Shown here piece by piece: positions 37,106-45,928 of a stretch of 59,859 bases of DNA. Below the pieces are notes generated by a model that saw only the letters and a list, made by a program, of their open reading frames with translations, did not search any database and was not told where the DNA came from. The position numbers and the translations under genes were made by a program. Source of the stretch: an uncultured Nitrosomonas sp. (GTDB lineage Bacteria; Pseudomonadota; Gammaproteobacteria; Burkholderiales; Nitrosomonadaceae); contig NZ_CADEGP010000008.1 in the NCBI RefSeq assembly GCF_902826915.1, positions 1 to 59,859 on the forward strand, given 5' to 3'. Numbering within the stretch: the first letter of the stretch is position 1; each line of letters opens with the position of its first letter.

Positions 37106-38286
37106 TTGATGCTTCCTGCCAATTCAAAAATAGGCATATACATGAGAATAATAATGCCGCCGATCACAATGCCGATAAATGCCATCAATAGAGGCTCAAT
37201 CAGCTTAGTTGTCCATTCCACCCAACGGGCAATCTCCTCATCATGAAAATTGCCAATTCGTTCCATCATATCACCCATCAACCCGGTTCTTTCACCAACA
37301 CGGAGCATGCGATTACCCACCGCAGTCGTCAACCCCTCTTGCTCCATTGCGCTGGAAATTGTTTTACCTTCACGGATATGTTTGGCAGCTGCAGCAACTT
37401 TGGGTCGAAAATGAGGTTGCAACAATCCGCTGACCATCTCCAATGCTTGCGTGACAGGAATTCCGCCACGAAGCAACATACCAAGTGTTTTATAGAAACG
37501 AGCTAATTGATAAACCCGCATATGTTCGCCAATCGCAGGAATCCGCCACAATAGCTGCATGGCATTGGCCCAGAAGGTGGGTCGACTAACGATGTATCCC
37601 ATCACAACCAACAGCGCCATTGCGGCAATGGCCAATTCCCAGCCACGCTCATGCACAAACTGACCCCATTTAATTAGCAACAACGATAACCAAGGCAAGT
37701 CGCTCCCCATATCGTCATAAATGGCGCTGAATTTGGGAACTACAAATACCATTAGAAAAACCGAGACAAGCAAGCCAACCACCAATAACAATACGGGATA
37801 AATGGACGCACCCACCAATTTTTTACGGACAAAATCCATTTGCGACTGATACGTAATAAATCGTGTTAGCGCCTCAGCAAGATCGCCAGTCCGCTCACTG
37901 GCACGAACCGTTGCAATGTATAACGGCGGAAATGCTTGCGGGTAATCTTCCAATGTTTGTGAAAAAGTTATTCCTTCGTAGAGTCGATCGAGAATGTTCT
38001 GGATAATTTTGCGATTGCTGGCATCCTGTTCTTTTTCCAGCAAAGTTTCGATACTCTCCACTAGACTTAGCCCTGCAGTTTGTAAGGAAAGCAATTCCTG
38101 ACTAAAATGCACTAAAGGAAAATGGGTGCGCGATTTAAACGCAAAACCGGAAAATCTCCTGCGTACACTCAACACCATACCGCCTTGTTCCATCACTTGC
38201 TGGCGTGCTTCTGCCTCACTGTTGGCTTCCAACTCTAAATGTACAGTTCCCTGCCCGGAAATAACCGCTTTCACTTCAAAACGCAT
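37102..38286 (-). CDS. gspF: Type II secretion / type IV pilus platform protein
   Basis: A 394-residue polytopic inner-membrane protein with two GspF/PilC repeats. Each has the Q-E-L/Q-L-A-R-F ... L-L-x-x-G-x-x-x-x-x-A-L/S-x-E start and the R-A/V-G-E-x-T/S-G-x-L/M pattern (R-A-S-E-R-T-G-D-L-A and R-V-G-E-R-T-G-L-M-G). Three membrane helices lie at about 165-190, 215-235 and 362-388. It anchors the pseudopilus machinery and couples it to GspE. It follows gspG by 8 bases. Confidence 0.93.
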   Translation of the reverse strand: MRFEVKAVISGQGTVHLELEANSEAEARQQVMEQGGMVLSVRRRFSGFAFKSRTHFPLVHFSQELLSLQTAGLSLVESIETLLEKEQDASNRKIIQNILDRLYEGITFSQTLEDYPQAFPPLYIATVRASERTGDLAEALTRFITYQSQMDFVRKKLVGASIYPVLLLVVGLLVSVFLMVFVVPKFSAIYDDMGSDLPWLSLLLIKWGQFVHERGWELAIAAMALLVVMGYIVSRPTFWANAMQLLWRIPAIGEHMRVYQLARFYKTLGMLLRGGIPVTQALEMVSGLLQPHFRPKVAAAAKHIREGKTISSAMEQEGLTTAVGNRMLRVGERTGLMGDMMERIGNFHDEEIARWVEWTTKLIEPLLMAFIGIVIGGIIILMYMPIFELAGSIN

Positions 38287-38294
38287 AAGCTAAT

Positions 38295-38729
38295 TTACCA
38301 GTTGGTGATATCGGCCGCCTCACCATCGCCACCGGGTTGCCCGTCTCTGCCATACGAGAGCAAATCAAACTCGGAACGCTCGCCAGGATACTTATAAACA
38401 TATGCGCGCCCCCAAGGATCGGCTGGTGGCATTTTGGAAAGATAGGGTCCATGCCATCTGGGCTCATTACTGGGACGGTTCACCAATGCGGCTAAACCCA
38501 ATTCAGTCGCCGGATAACTACCTACATCCAGGCGATATTGGTGCAATGCTTTTTCTAATGCATCTATTTGCGCTTGCGCCATCTTGATCTCTGATTTACC
38601 GACTTGCGAAAAATACTTCGGTCCAACGTATGCAGCCAACAAACCAATAATAACCATTACAACAAGTAGCTCGAGCAGTGTAAACCCTCGCATATTGTTT
38701 GCTTTTTGTCGCCTAACCGAATGCATCAT
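38295..38729 (-). CDS. gspG: Major pseudopilin GspG
   Basis: A 144-residue prepilin and first gene of the operon. Cleavage is at M-R-G^F-T-L-L-E-L-L-V-V-M-V-I with Glu at +5; an internal Met (residue 13) just before the site is an alternative start. The globular domain has the GspG signature Y-R-L-D-V-G-S-Y-P-A-T-E-L-G-L-A-A-L, D-P-W-G-R-A-Y and the calcium-loop end S-Y-G-R-D-G-Q-P-G-G-D-G-E-A-A-D-I-T-N-W. This is a textbook major pseudopilin, which argues for a genuine type II secretion role rather than a surface pilus. Confidence 0.95.
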   Translation of the reverse strand: MMHSVRRQKANNMRGFTLLELLVVMVIIGLLAAYVGPKYFSQVGKSEIKMAQAQIDALEKALHQYRLDVGSYPATELGLAALVNRPSNEPRWHGPYLSKMPPADPWGRAYVYKYPGERSEFDLLSYGRDGQPGGDGEAADITNW

Positions 38730-38776
38730 GTTTATCCTTTATTTACTTTATTAACCAATAAGATTCTAAGCATCAT

Positions 38777-38805
38777 ATAGTATGTTGCTTAAATGACAGG
38801 GTCAA
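38777..38805 (-). promoter_or_regulatory. Sigma70-like promoter of the secretion operon
   Basis: On the minus strand TTGACC (38805-38800) and TACTAT (38782-38777) are separated by exactly 17 bases, with the -10 box 47 bases before the gspG ATG. It is the only clear promoter I found in the cluster, which suggests one long transcript of eleven genes. Confidence 0.65.
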
Positions 38806-38866
38806 GACAGTATTCAGTATTGCATTGAAATGCTGCAATGTCAGGAATCCCAAATACCAAACCATC

Positions 38867-39550
38867 CTAGCGCCGTAAAATAGCCCACCATCGGCCGATG
38901 TTAAGTAGTGTCATCAGCGAAGCCGAAACATATGTCCAAGCTGCTGCACGTAAAATCCTGCGTGCATGGAGCTCATCCTCTTGTATCAGATACTTACCAT
39001 GCTGCAGCATAGGCATTGCCCGCGCAAAGCTGGCATGCAGCTCCATTGGAAGCGTCACTAAGTGTATAACTGTAGCCGTGCCCAGTGTTAACAAGCCACC
39101 TGCAAAAAACAGCGCACCTGTGACCGGTGCCCGTGTAATTATTGTGATGAAAGGAGCAATCATCAGAATTGCCGCACCTAATTTTTCAATCGGAGCAGCA
39201 ATCTGAACCAATCGTGTCCGCAATTTTAACGGCAAATAACCATCCCGGTCTTGTATCGCATGACCAACCTCATGCGCGGCTACAGTAATCGCTGTCAACG
39301 ATTTGCCGTTAAATTTTTCAGGTGTTAAGCGAACGGCCTTCTCAATCGGATCATAATGATCCCCTTGCTCAGTCACCTCAACCTTGACCGCTTGCAAATT
39401 TGCCCAATCAAGCAATATGCGCGCTAACTCAGCGCCAGTGCCTGGGTAACGGTCATCGGGGTAACTATACTTCGTCAGAGTATGTTTAACCCAGTAAGAA
39501 GGCCCCAGAATAAGTATGGCAATTGCGACAATGAATACTAAATAAAGCAT
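38867..39550 (-). CDS. Membrane zinc metallopeptidase (YugP family)
   Basis: A 227-residue integral membrane protein. The gluzincin motif is H93-E94-V-G-H97, with an N-terminal membrane helix (2-18) and further hydrophobic segments at about 118-165. Y-D-P-I-E-K-A-V-R-L-T-P-E and A-A-W-T-Y-V-S-A-S-L are typical of the YugP/neutral zinc metallopeptidase family. Physiological substrates are unknown. It follows the secretion operon's promoter side but is transcribed away from it only by order, so no functional link is implied. Confidence 0.88.
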   Translation of the reverse strand: MLYLVFIVAIAILILGPSYWVKHTLTKYSYPDDRYPGTGAELARILLDWANLQAVKVEVTEQGDHYDPIEKAVRLTPEKFNGKSLTAITVAAHEVGHAIQDRDGYLPLKLRTRLVQIAAPIEKLGAAILMIAPFITIITRAPVTGALFFAGGLLTLGTATVIHLVTLPMELHASFARAMPMLQHGKYLIQEDELHARRILRAAAWTYVSASLMTLLNIGRWWAILRR

Positions 39551-40213
39551 AAAACTCAGATATTCGCACCAAAAATTGGTTCCGCTTGCAAAAAGCGTGC
39601 GGCATTAAAGCCACAAGATTACACGCAACTCATAAATCCAAATAATCAATCAGACCCATCAAAAGGCATTATTTACTCTAACACCCATTAATTTTTCTGC
39701 TGAATTCGCATAAAACTGAAGAAAGCACTCTAAAACTACCACAGATATCTGAGAAAACATTGAATCTCGCCCCAACTGAGTACATTAAATTATACTTAAT
39801 CTTTATTAATGAGCCATTTCTTATGACTAAAATTCAAAAAAGTCTACACAGAAATTGATTTGTTGCGTTCTTCAGCAAATCCGTTTTTTATCTTTTGCAA
39901 GAAGATGCGGTTTTAATATTCACCGTGCTAACCTTCACGTTGCAATGCAATATACTCAGCATCGTACTGACCGGCTAACATTATGGAGAACGATCAGCAA
40001 GCATTCACGCTGCGTCTTTCTGTTTAAAACTTTTGATCCTGATCAACTGCCCCAACTACTTCGCCACTTCTTGAATAATCCTGGCATCTTCATAAAACAA
40101 ACCCAACAAAACAGATTCCACGGAGACAAGCAGTATTCGCAACTATAACCAACACATTCTTCCAAATATCGTAGACCACGATTGCATAATGAATGCTCAG
40201 AACGCTTTAAGTA
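39551..40213. other. 663-base stretch without a recognised gene
   Basis: A 97-codon plus-strand frame (39855-40148) starts from a TTG without a ribosome site and matches nothing I know. Short ATG frames of 11 and 14 codons lie at 39823 and 39983. No hairpin of note, repeat or RNA family is seen. It may be a decayed gene. Confidence 0.4.
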
Positions 40214-41620
40214 TTACTCTTCACCCAGCAATTCACCGACTAATTTAGTTTCTACCTGCTGATATTGCGGATTACTGTTACGCAGAGCAGAAGGCTCTTG
40301 CCAGCCTGGATTCTGACGTAAGGCGCTGATCAATTTGCTCCAGTCATTAGGTAATTTCTCGTCATCAGCCTTATCCACCTGCAAGGTATCTTGCGCCGCA
40401 TGCCCACGATGCATCAATTTTTTCAATAGGTGTTTCTGGCGCAAATACAATACCTGTAAAGTAGTTTCATCCGCGCACTGCCATTTGGTACCTTTGACGG
40501 TCGCCTTGATTTCATCACCATAGCGCTTGAACGTCGACCAACTAGCGCCAGCGATGGCACCCAATGCGCTAGCCGCTCCCAGACTCATACCTCCGACCAT
40601 CAGATCAATCCCAACGCCTGCTGCAGCACCCTTAGCCGCCGCACTTCCGACATCCAACCCATACGCCTTAAGTATACCGGGCGCGAAGATATCCAACTGC
40701 CACTGACCATTGCTGACAGGAATTTTCTGAATTTCGACATCTTTTTCTGAGAAATTGAAGATTACCAACAAATCATGCAAACAATGTTGTTCGGCTTTAC
40801 GAACAAAATCGTGTACTCGATTTTCGGTCAATGAATTTGCGATTAAATTGTTGTTCGTCGCCTTGCTTTCGCGGTAACAAGCGACATTTGCAATCAACTC
40901 AGCAATCCGCTTGGCACCCGACAAGCAAAGCTGATTCCATAATTTGGCGCGATAATCGATCAGCTTCTGCAATCGATCGTAGTGAGATTCCAGCAAGGTC
41001 TGCATTTTCTGATACAAACGTTTCTCGGCGTCAAAGGCAAATGCAACCGTATCAAACTCGAGCGTTGCGTGCATATGAAAAGCAGTCAAATGCTCGCGCC
41101 ATTTCGCCAGCTCCCGATCATGTCCGGCAATAAAGTTAAATACCGGAATAATCGGTTTACCGGATTGCGTGAGAATTTCCAGTTCCAAACGATATTTCTC
41201 TAGAAAAGGCTCTCGCACATCAATGATGTATAAAAGAATATCGCTGCGCAGTACCTGGCGAATGACCTTTGCTTCTTGTTCCAATGGATCACTGACAGAG
41301 ATATTAACTACAAACTGCTCCAATATTTGTGCCGGTGACGATAATTTTGATTGGGTTTGTAGCTTTTTGATGTGCGCGAATAAAGCTCTGGAATCTTCCA
41401 AACCGGGCGTATCATACAAATGCAGAATCGGTTTGTTGTCGGCACTTATTGTCGCTTGCTCAACATGCCGCGTTGTACCCGCGGCATCTTCAATAACACC
41501 GAATTCGGTGCTACGTAGCATGGTGCGAATCAATGATGTCTTACCGGTATTGGTATGTCCGACAACAGCAATATTCAGCAATAATTGTGCATCCAAACCA
41601 TTGGGCTTTTTGACTATCAT
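40214..41620 (-). CDS. Era-like GTPase with DUF3482 domain
   Basis: A 468-residue protein. The N-terminal GTPase domain has P-loop G21-H-T-N-T-G-K-T-S29, the switch segment D-A-A-G-T-T-R and D70-T-P-G. The guanine-specificity motif reads N-F-x-A-G rather than N-K-x-D. The C-terminal half (DUF3482) contains a Gly/Ala-rich hydrophobic segment G-S-A-A-A-K-G-A-A-A-G-V-G-I-D-L-M-V-G-G-M at about 330, which could insert in or lie on a membrane. Function unknown. The upstream DUF2868 gene ends 3 bases before it; the pair is probably one functional unit. Confidence 0.85.
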   Translation of the reverse strand: MIVKKPNGLDAQLLLNIAVVGHTNTGKTSLIRTMLRSTEFGVIEDAAGTTRHVEQATISADNKPILHLYDTPGLEDSRALFAHIKKLQTQSKLSSPAQILEQFVVNISVSDPLEQEAKVIRQVLRSDILLYIIDVREPFLEKYRLELEILTQSGKPIIPVFNFIAGHDRELAKWREHLTAFHMHATLEFDTVAFAFDAEKRLYQKMQTLLESHYDRLQKLIDYRAKLWNQLCLSGAKRIAELIANVACYRESKATNNNLIANSLTENRVHDFVRKAEQHCLHDLLVIFNFSEKDVEIQKIPVSNGQWQLDIFAPGILKAYGLDVGSAAAKGAAAGVGIDLMVGGMSLGAASALGAIAGASWSTFKRYGDEIKATVKGTKWQCADETTLQVLYLRQKHLLKKLMHRGHAAQDTLQVDKADDEKLPNDWSKLISALRQNPGWQEPSALRNSNPQYQQVETKLVGELLGEE

Positions 41621-41623
41621 AAT

Positions 41624-43027
41624 TTATCGAGTAATCACATGTTCAGCCGGAATGCCGCAAGCTTCCGCCAAGCGAAACCAAGCAAACTCACGCGCACTCG
41701 TAACGGATGCGGATGACTTATTCAATAAAATTAGCCAGGGCTTAGTATTGCTGCTATCGACCAATTCTTTAATCATGCGCTGCACACCGCGGTCCGGCAG
41801 GCGATGTGCAGCCACACCCAACAATACAGGAGCTTTCATGTTATTTATCAGCAAAATCGCTGCGTCGTGAGATTCCTGATCGATAATATTCAATCGGCAA
41901 GTCACCCGCTCAGGCCAGGGTGTTGTGTTATCCAATTCAATGCCAAACGCTTGTGCATTAGCTGGAATAGAGATATTTTTAGGCGGACGAGCTATGTCAG
42001 CAGGTTTTACACCTGCCTGCGGATCAGCATCGATAACTTCCGCTTTAACATCGCGTCCCATCAAACACTGACGCAATTCAATATAATAAGGCAGATATAA
42101 ATCCAGTTTAAACCGGTACTCACTCCATTTTTGCATGACCCAGGAAAGACCGAGCAATAACAGTCGTGGAAATATGCCATAAACTATCAAGCTGCCAATC
42201 AAAAAAGTAGCCCAAGCCATCCGCGTTTCCGCATCCTGCTTATCTGCCCCTATCCTGCTTGCAACCGTTTGCAGGCTATCCGGTATTTTTAAACCGGCGG
42301 CCTCCAGAGGTGAACCTAAGATTTGGGTAAGTTTAGGTAAAGTGCTTTCTGGCAATAATGTCGTACCCCAGATAAAATTGTATTGCTTGGCCAACATGAG
42401 CAATATCAACAACACTAATCCGGCGGTTAAGTAAGTCAACCAGAGTTGGTGCGTTAGTACACTGATACGCCATTTTCCTACCTTCCCCGTTAAACAACTC
42501 TCCCACCAAGCCTGCGATGCCGACGATGCGATCGTGGGATCATGTTTATGCCGGTAAGGCAACCAGCTGGCTAATTGCGCCACGACGCCACTACTTAAGC
42601 TTTGTAAATTCAAAGTAATGCCGGATATCCATAGCAATAGAGAAATCAGATTAAATCCCAGCAGCACAGCAAGCAACCAATAAATATTCAGCGTGGAAGA
42701 CTCGCTCACCGCCTGGCTCGCTGCCAAGCCGCCCAAGATCACTGCTATGATCAAACCTATTCGGCGCGCCCGAATAAACTGTTGACTCGGCTGCCGCAAT
42801 TTATCTGCTAGCGCATTCTCGTAAATCAAATGATGAGCACGAATCTTCAGCTGATGAATGAATTCATGATAACTGAAGTCGCTGCTTGCAGAACTTGGTA
42901 TATTCTTGGTGCTGGTATAGGATAGTTCTTCTGCTTTGATCGATTCGATCTTACGTAATTGCTCAATCCGCACCAAATCAGAAAAGGTATATTTTTTTAC
43001 TGACATTGCGCGATCCATTTTGAGCAA
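41624..43027 (-). CDS. DUF2868 membrane protein
   Basis: A 467-residue protein with four predicted membrane spans (about 88-108, 115-138, 205-225 and 265-285) and a large C-terminal soluble domain ending A-C-G-I-P-A-E-H-V. The N-terminal F-S-D-L-V-R-I-E-Q-L-R segment and R-A-H-H-L-I-Y-E-N fit DUF2868. No function is established. The tight coupling with the DUF3482 GTPase, 3 bases apart, suggests a membrane receptor or scaffold for it. Divergent from the amidotransferase gene. Confidence 0.8.
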   Translation of the reverse strand: MLKMDRAMSVKKYTFSDLVRIEQLRKIESIKAEELSYTSTKNIPSSASSDFSYHEFIHQLKIRAHHLIYENALADKLRQPSQQFIRARRIGLIIAVILGGLAASQAVSESSTLNIYWLLAVLLGFNLISLLLWISGITLNLQSLSSGVVAQLASWLPYRHKHDPTIASSASQAWWESCLTGKVGKWRISVLTHQLWLTYLTAGLVLLILLMLAKQYNFIWGTTLLPESTLPKLTQILGSPLEAAGLKIPDSLQTVASRIGADKQDAETRMAWATFLIGSLIVYGIFPRLLLLGLSWVMQKWSEYRFKLDLYLPYYIELRQCLMGRDVKAEVIDADPQAGVKPADIARPPKNISIPANAQAFGIELDNTTPWPERVTCRLNIIDQESHDAAILLINNMKAPVLLGVAAHRLPDRGVQRMIKELVDSSNTKPWLILLNKSSASVTSAREFAWFRLAEACGIPAEHVITR

Positions 43028-43166
43028 ATAACAATCAAAGAGTTACGATTTGTGGTGAATGAGCGACTCATAAGTGTCCAAGAAAAACCAACCTGAATTT
43101 TCAGCATGCTGTAAAACAAGCTAAAATTAATTATCACATCATTCAATATAATGACAGGAAGCTTTT

Positions 43167-43868
43167 ATGAAGCCGGTTGCAATTTTTAGACATATACCCA
43201 TCGAAGGGCCGGGCTATTTTGCCACATTTCTCGACAACAATCATATTCCTTGGCGCCTGATTAAAATCGACGCTGGAGAAAAACCACCAACCTGTATCGA
43301 TGCATTCAGTGGTTTAGTGTTTATGGGTGGGCCAATGAGCGTCAACGATGATTTACCTTGGATCGAATCGTCGCTAACACTGATCCGACACGCAGCTGCC
43401 GTGGATATGCCGGTATTGGGCCATTGTTTGGGTGGACAATTGATGGCTAAGGCACTGGGAGGCGCTGTCAGCACCAATCCGGTGAAAGAGATGGGGTGGG
43501 GTGAAGTCACCGTGCCGGATCATCCAATCGCGCGGAAATGGTTTGGTGATCTAACCACTTTCAATTCCTTTCATTGGCACGGCGAAGCTTTCAGCCTGCC
43601 CCAAGGCGCCACGTGCATCCTATCCAATCAGTACTGCGAGAATCAGGCTTTTGCACTCGACATGCATTTAGGCATGCAATGCCATGTCGAAATGACAGAA
43701 CGTTTGGTACGCGACTGGTGCAGCGTAGCCGCAGAAGAGCTTGCCAGCATCAACGAGCCATCAGTACAATCAATGGAAGAGATTGAAAAAGATTTATCTG
43801 AGCGGGTGGCAGCGCTAAATAGGGTAGCTGAAAGGCTGTACCAGAAATGGATCGCTCATCTGAAATAG
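43167..43868 (+). CDS. Class I glutamine amidotransferase-like protein
   Basis: A 233-residue protein with the nucleophile elbow G-H-C87-L-G-G-Q, the oxyanion region F-M-G-G-P-M-S, and a histidine/glutamate pair in Q-C-H-V-E-M. The triad of the class I glutaminase fold is therefore complete. It resembles stand-alone GMP-synthase-glutaminase-like proteins (YfeJ group) with no synthetase partner nearby. The substrate may be gamma-glutamyl compounds rather than glutamine (inference). AGGAAG precedes the ATG. Confidence 0.85.
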   Translation: MKPVAIFRHIPIEGPGYFATFLDNNHIPWRLIKIDAGEKPPTCIDAFSGLVFMGGPMSVNDDLPWIESSLTLIRHAAAVDMPVLGHCLGGQLMAKALGGAVSTNPVKEMGWGEVTVPDHPIARKWFGDLTTFNSFHWHGEAFSLPQGATCILSNQYCENQAFALDMHLGMQCHVEMTERLVRDWCSVAAEELASINEPSVQSMEEIEKDLSERVAALNRVAERLYQKWIAHLK

Positions 43869-43888
43869 CTCGTGCAGTTCATTTGTTA

Positions 43889-43918
43889 CCAGGTCATTCT
43901 CAACAATGAGAACGCTGG
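43889..43918 (+). other. Hairpin after the amidotransferase gene
   Basis: CCAG/CTGG outer and TTCTCA/TGAGAA inner arms around an ACAA loop, 21 bases past the stop codon, form a hairpin. No T-run follows, so a terminator role is doubtful. Confidence 0.3.
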
Positions 43919-44058
43919 CACCAATTAAGAGACAAAGACATAACCTGCAGCAAGGAAATTTTATTCATTTTGTTACTGCCTTTTTGATCAACTATCTGCG
44001 TTTCAACAGGTAATGTTACTATAGAGGTTTTAATAATTTTCGAAGGATTGGTACTAAC

Positions 44059-45306
44059 ATGTTTTCGCAGAAACACACTATAGAAAATGTCGACCCGGAT
44101 TTATGGCGAGCAATTAAAGGCGAGGTACAACGCCAAGAAGAATATATCGAATTAATTGCATCGGAAAATTATGCCAGCCCCGCTGTCATGCAAGCCCAGG
44201 GCTCCGTTCTGACCAATAAGTACGCCGAAGGTTATCCAGGCAAACGCTATTATGGTGGTTGCCTGTATGCGGATCAGGTTGAACAACTCGCGATTGATCG
44301 ATTAAAAGCACTCTTTGGCGCTGAGTATGTGAATGTACAACCGCACTCGGGTTCCCAAGCTAACACAGCAGTTTATCTGTCAGTGCTAAAGCCGGGCGAT
44401 ACTTTGCTGGGCATGTCGCTGGCGCACGGAGGTCATTTAACCCATGGCTCTAGCGTGAGCATGAGCGGAAAAATTTTTAATTCCGTTTCTTATGGACTAG
44501 TTCCGGAAACCGAGTTGCTTGATTACGACGAAGTCGAGAAATTAGCTCATGAACATAAACCTAAAATGATCGTAGCGGGTGCTTCCGCTTATGCTCGGGT
44601 GATAGACTGGAAGCGTTTTCGGAAAATAGCCGATGCTGTTGGAGCGTATTTGTTAGTGGATATGGCACATTATGCTGGGTTGGTAGCAGCAGGCTTTTAT
44701 CCAAATCCAGTCGGCATCGCTGATTTTGTCACAAGCACTACGCACAAAACATTGCGCGGCCCACGTGGGGGCGTCATCATGGCCAAACCCGAACACGAAA
44801 AAGCATTGAATTCTGCGATCTTCCCACAAACCCAAGGGGGTCCATTGATGCATGTAATTGCAGCCAAAGCTGTTTCATTCAAGGAGGCTGCGACTAAGGA
44901 GTTCAAAGATTATCAGGAGCAGGTAATTGATAATGCGAGAGTCATGGCTAAGGTGTTAACCAATCGCGGATTGCGGATTGTATCTGGACAGACCGATTGT
45001 CATTTATTCTTAGTTGACTTGCGCGCGATGAACTTAACCGGCAAGCAAGCAGAAGAATCGCTTGAAATGGCGCATATCACGGTTAACAAAAATGCTATCC
45101 CCAATGATCCGCAGAAACCCTTTGTTACCAGTGGCATTCGCATCGGATCGCCCGCAATAACCACTCGGGGCTTCAAAGAATTAGAATCGGAGCAATTGGC
45201 GAATCTGATAGCAGACGTTCTAGCTGCGCCTGAAGACTCGGCAGTCATATCACGTGTAGCTACCGAGGCAAAACGATTATGTGCAAAATTTCCGGTGTAT
45301 GGATAA
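44059..45306 (+). CDS. glyA: Serine hydroxymethyltransferase
   Basis: A 415-residue PLP enzyme of normal length. The PLP lysine is in [15 protein letters not shown], and [25 protein letters not shown] and P-H-S-G-S-Q-A-N are all present. It interconverts serine plus tetrahydrofolate with glycine plus methylene-tetrahydrofolate. A GAAGGA ribosome site precedes the ATG; no glycine or purine riboswitch is seen upstream. nrdR and ribD follow on the same strand, an arrangement common in Proteobacteria. Confidence 0.97.
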   Translation: MFSQKHTIENVDPDLWRAIKGEVQRQEEYIELIASENYASPAVMQAQGSVLTNKYAEGYPGKRYYGGCLYADQVEQLAIDRLKALFGAEYVNVQPHSGSQANTAVYLSVLKPGDTLLGMSLAHGGHLTHGSSVSMSGKIFNSVSYGLVPETELLDYDEVEKLAHEHKPKMIVAGASAYARVIDWKRFRKIADAVGAYLLVDMAHYAGLVAAGFYPNPVGIADFVTSTTHKTLRGPRGGVIMAKPEHEKALNSAIFPQTQGGPLMHVIAAKAVSFKEAATKEFKDYQEQVIDNARVMAKVLTNRGLRIVSGQTDCHLFLVDLRAMNLTGKQAEESLEMAHITVNKNAIPNDPQKPFVTSGIRIGSPAITTRGFKELESEQLANLIADVLAAPEDSAVISRVATEAKRLCAKFPVYG

Positions 45307-45362
45307 TCCCAAAGCCGACACGTGACGTGACTTGATTTGAAGATTACAGATCATGATTAAAT

Positions 45363-45809
45363 ATGAAGTGCCCTTTTTGTAATACCGATGACACCAATGT
45401 CATAGACTCGCGCGTAAGTGAGGATGGCCACAAAATTCGCCGTCGTCGACGCTGTTTGGCTTGCGATAAACGCTTTACAACCTATGAGACGATTGAGCTG
45501 CGTTTACCTCAGGTCGTGAAACATGATGGTACTCGCGCGGAATTTGATCGTAACAAATTGTTAACAGGCTTTAAAAGAGCGCTTCACAAACGTCCAGTTC
45601 CAACCAGTTATGTCGATGCGGCAATTGATCGTATTGTACAAAAATTCCTGGCTAAAGGTGAACGCGAAGTTTCATCACGCAGTATTGGTGAAAGCGTGAT
45701 GGAAGAACTTTATAAGCTCGACAAAGTAGCGTATATCCGATTTGCGTCTGTTTATAAAAGCTTTCAGGACGTGGATGATTTTCGTGATGCGATTAAGGAA
45801 GTGCAATAG
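45363..45809 (+). CDS. nrdR: Transcriptional repressor NrdR
   Basis: A 148-residue protein with an N-terminal zinc ribbon (C3, C6, C31, C34) and an ATP-cone (about 49-139). It represses ribonucleotide reductase genes in response to ATP/dATP by binding paired NrdR boxes. No nrd gene is in the window. It follows glyA after 56 bases. Confidence 0.96.
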   Translation: MKCPFCNTDDTNVIDSRVSEDGHKIRRRRRCLACDKRFTTYETIELRLPQVVKHDGTRAEFDRNKLLTGFKRALHKRPVPTSYVDAAIDRIVQKFLAKGEREVSSRSIGESVMEELYKLDKVAYIRFASVYKSFQDVDDFRDAIKEVQ

Positions 45810-45848
45810 CCGGGGCAGCAATTACAACGGGAGGAAGTATCCCAGATC

Positions 45849-45870
45849 CATCAGAAAGTCTCTGATGATT
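45849..45870 (+). terminator. Weak hairpin after nrdR
   Basis: CATCAGA (45849-45855) pairs with TCTGATG (45861-45867) across 5 bases and is followed by attttc. It may separate nrdR from ribD. Confidence 0.4.
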
Positions 45871-45928
45871 TTCGGTATTTTCTAAGCTGGACTTTCCTAT
45901 CTTTTATCTTATCAGAGAGATATTCTAG

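Noticed and set aside
39855..40148. 97-codon plus-strand frame
   Set aside because: TTG start without ribosome site, composition unlike a protein and no known similarity.
43869..44058. Glycine riboswitch before glyA
   Set aside because: No tandem glycine aptamer pattern is visible in the leader.
45810..45928. FMN riboswitch before ribD
   Set aside because: None of the conserved FMN-element segments is present; only a weak hairpin after nrdR.
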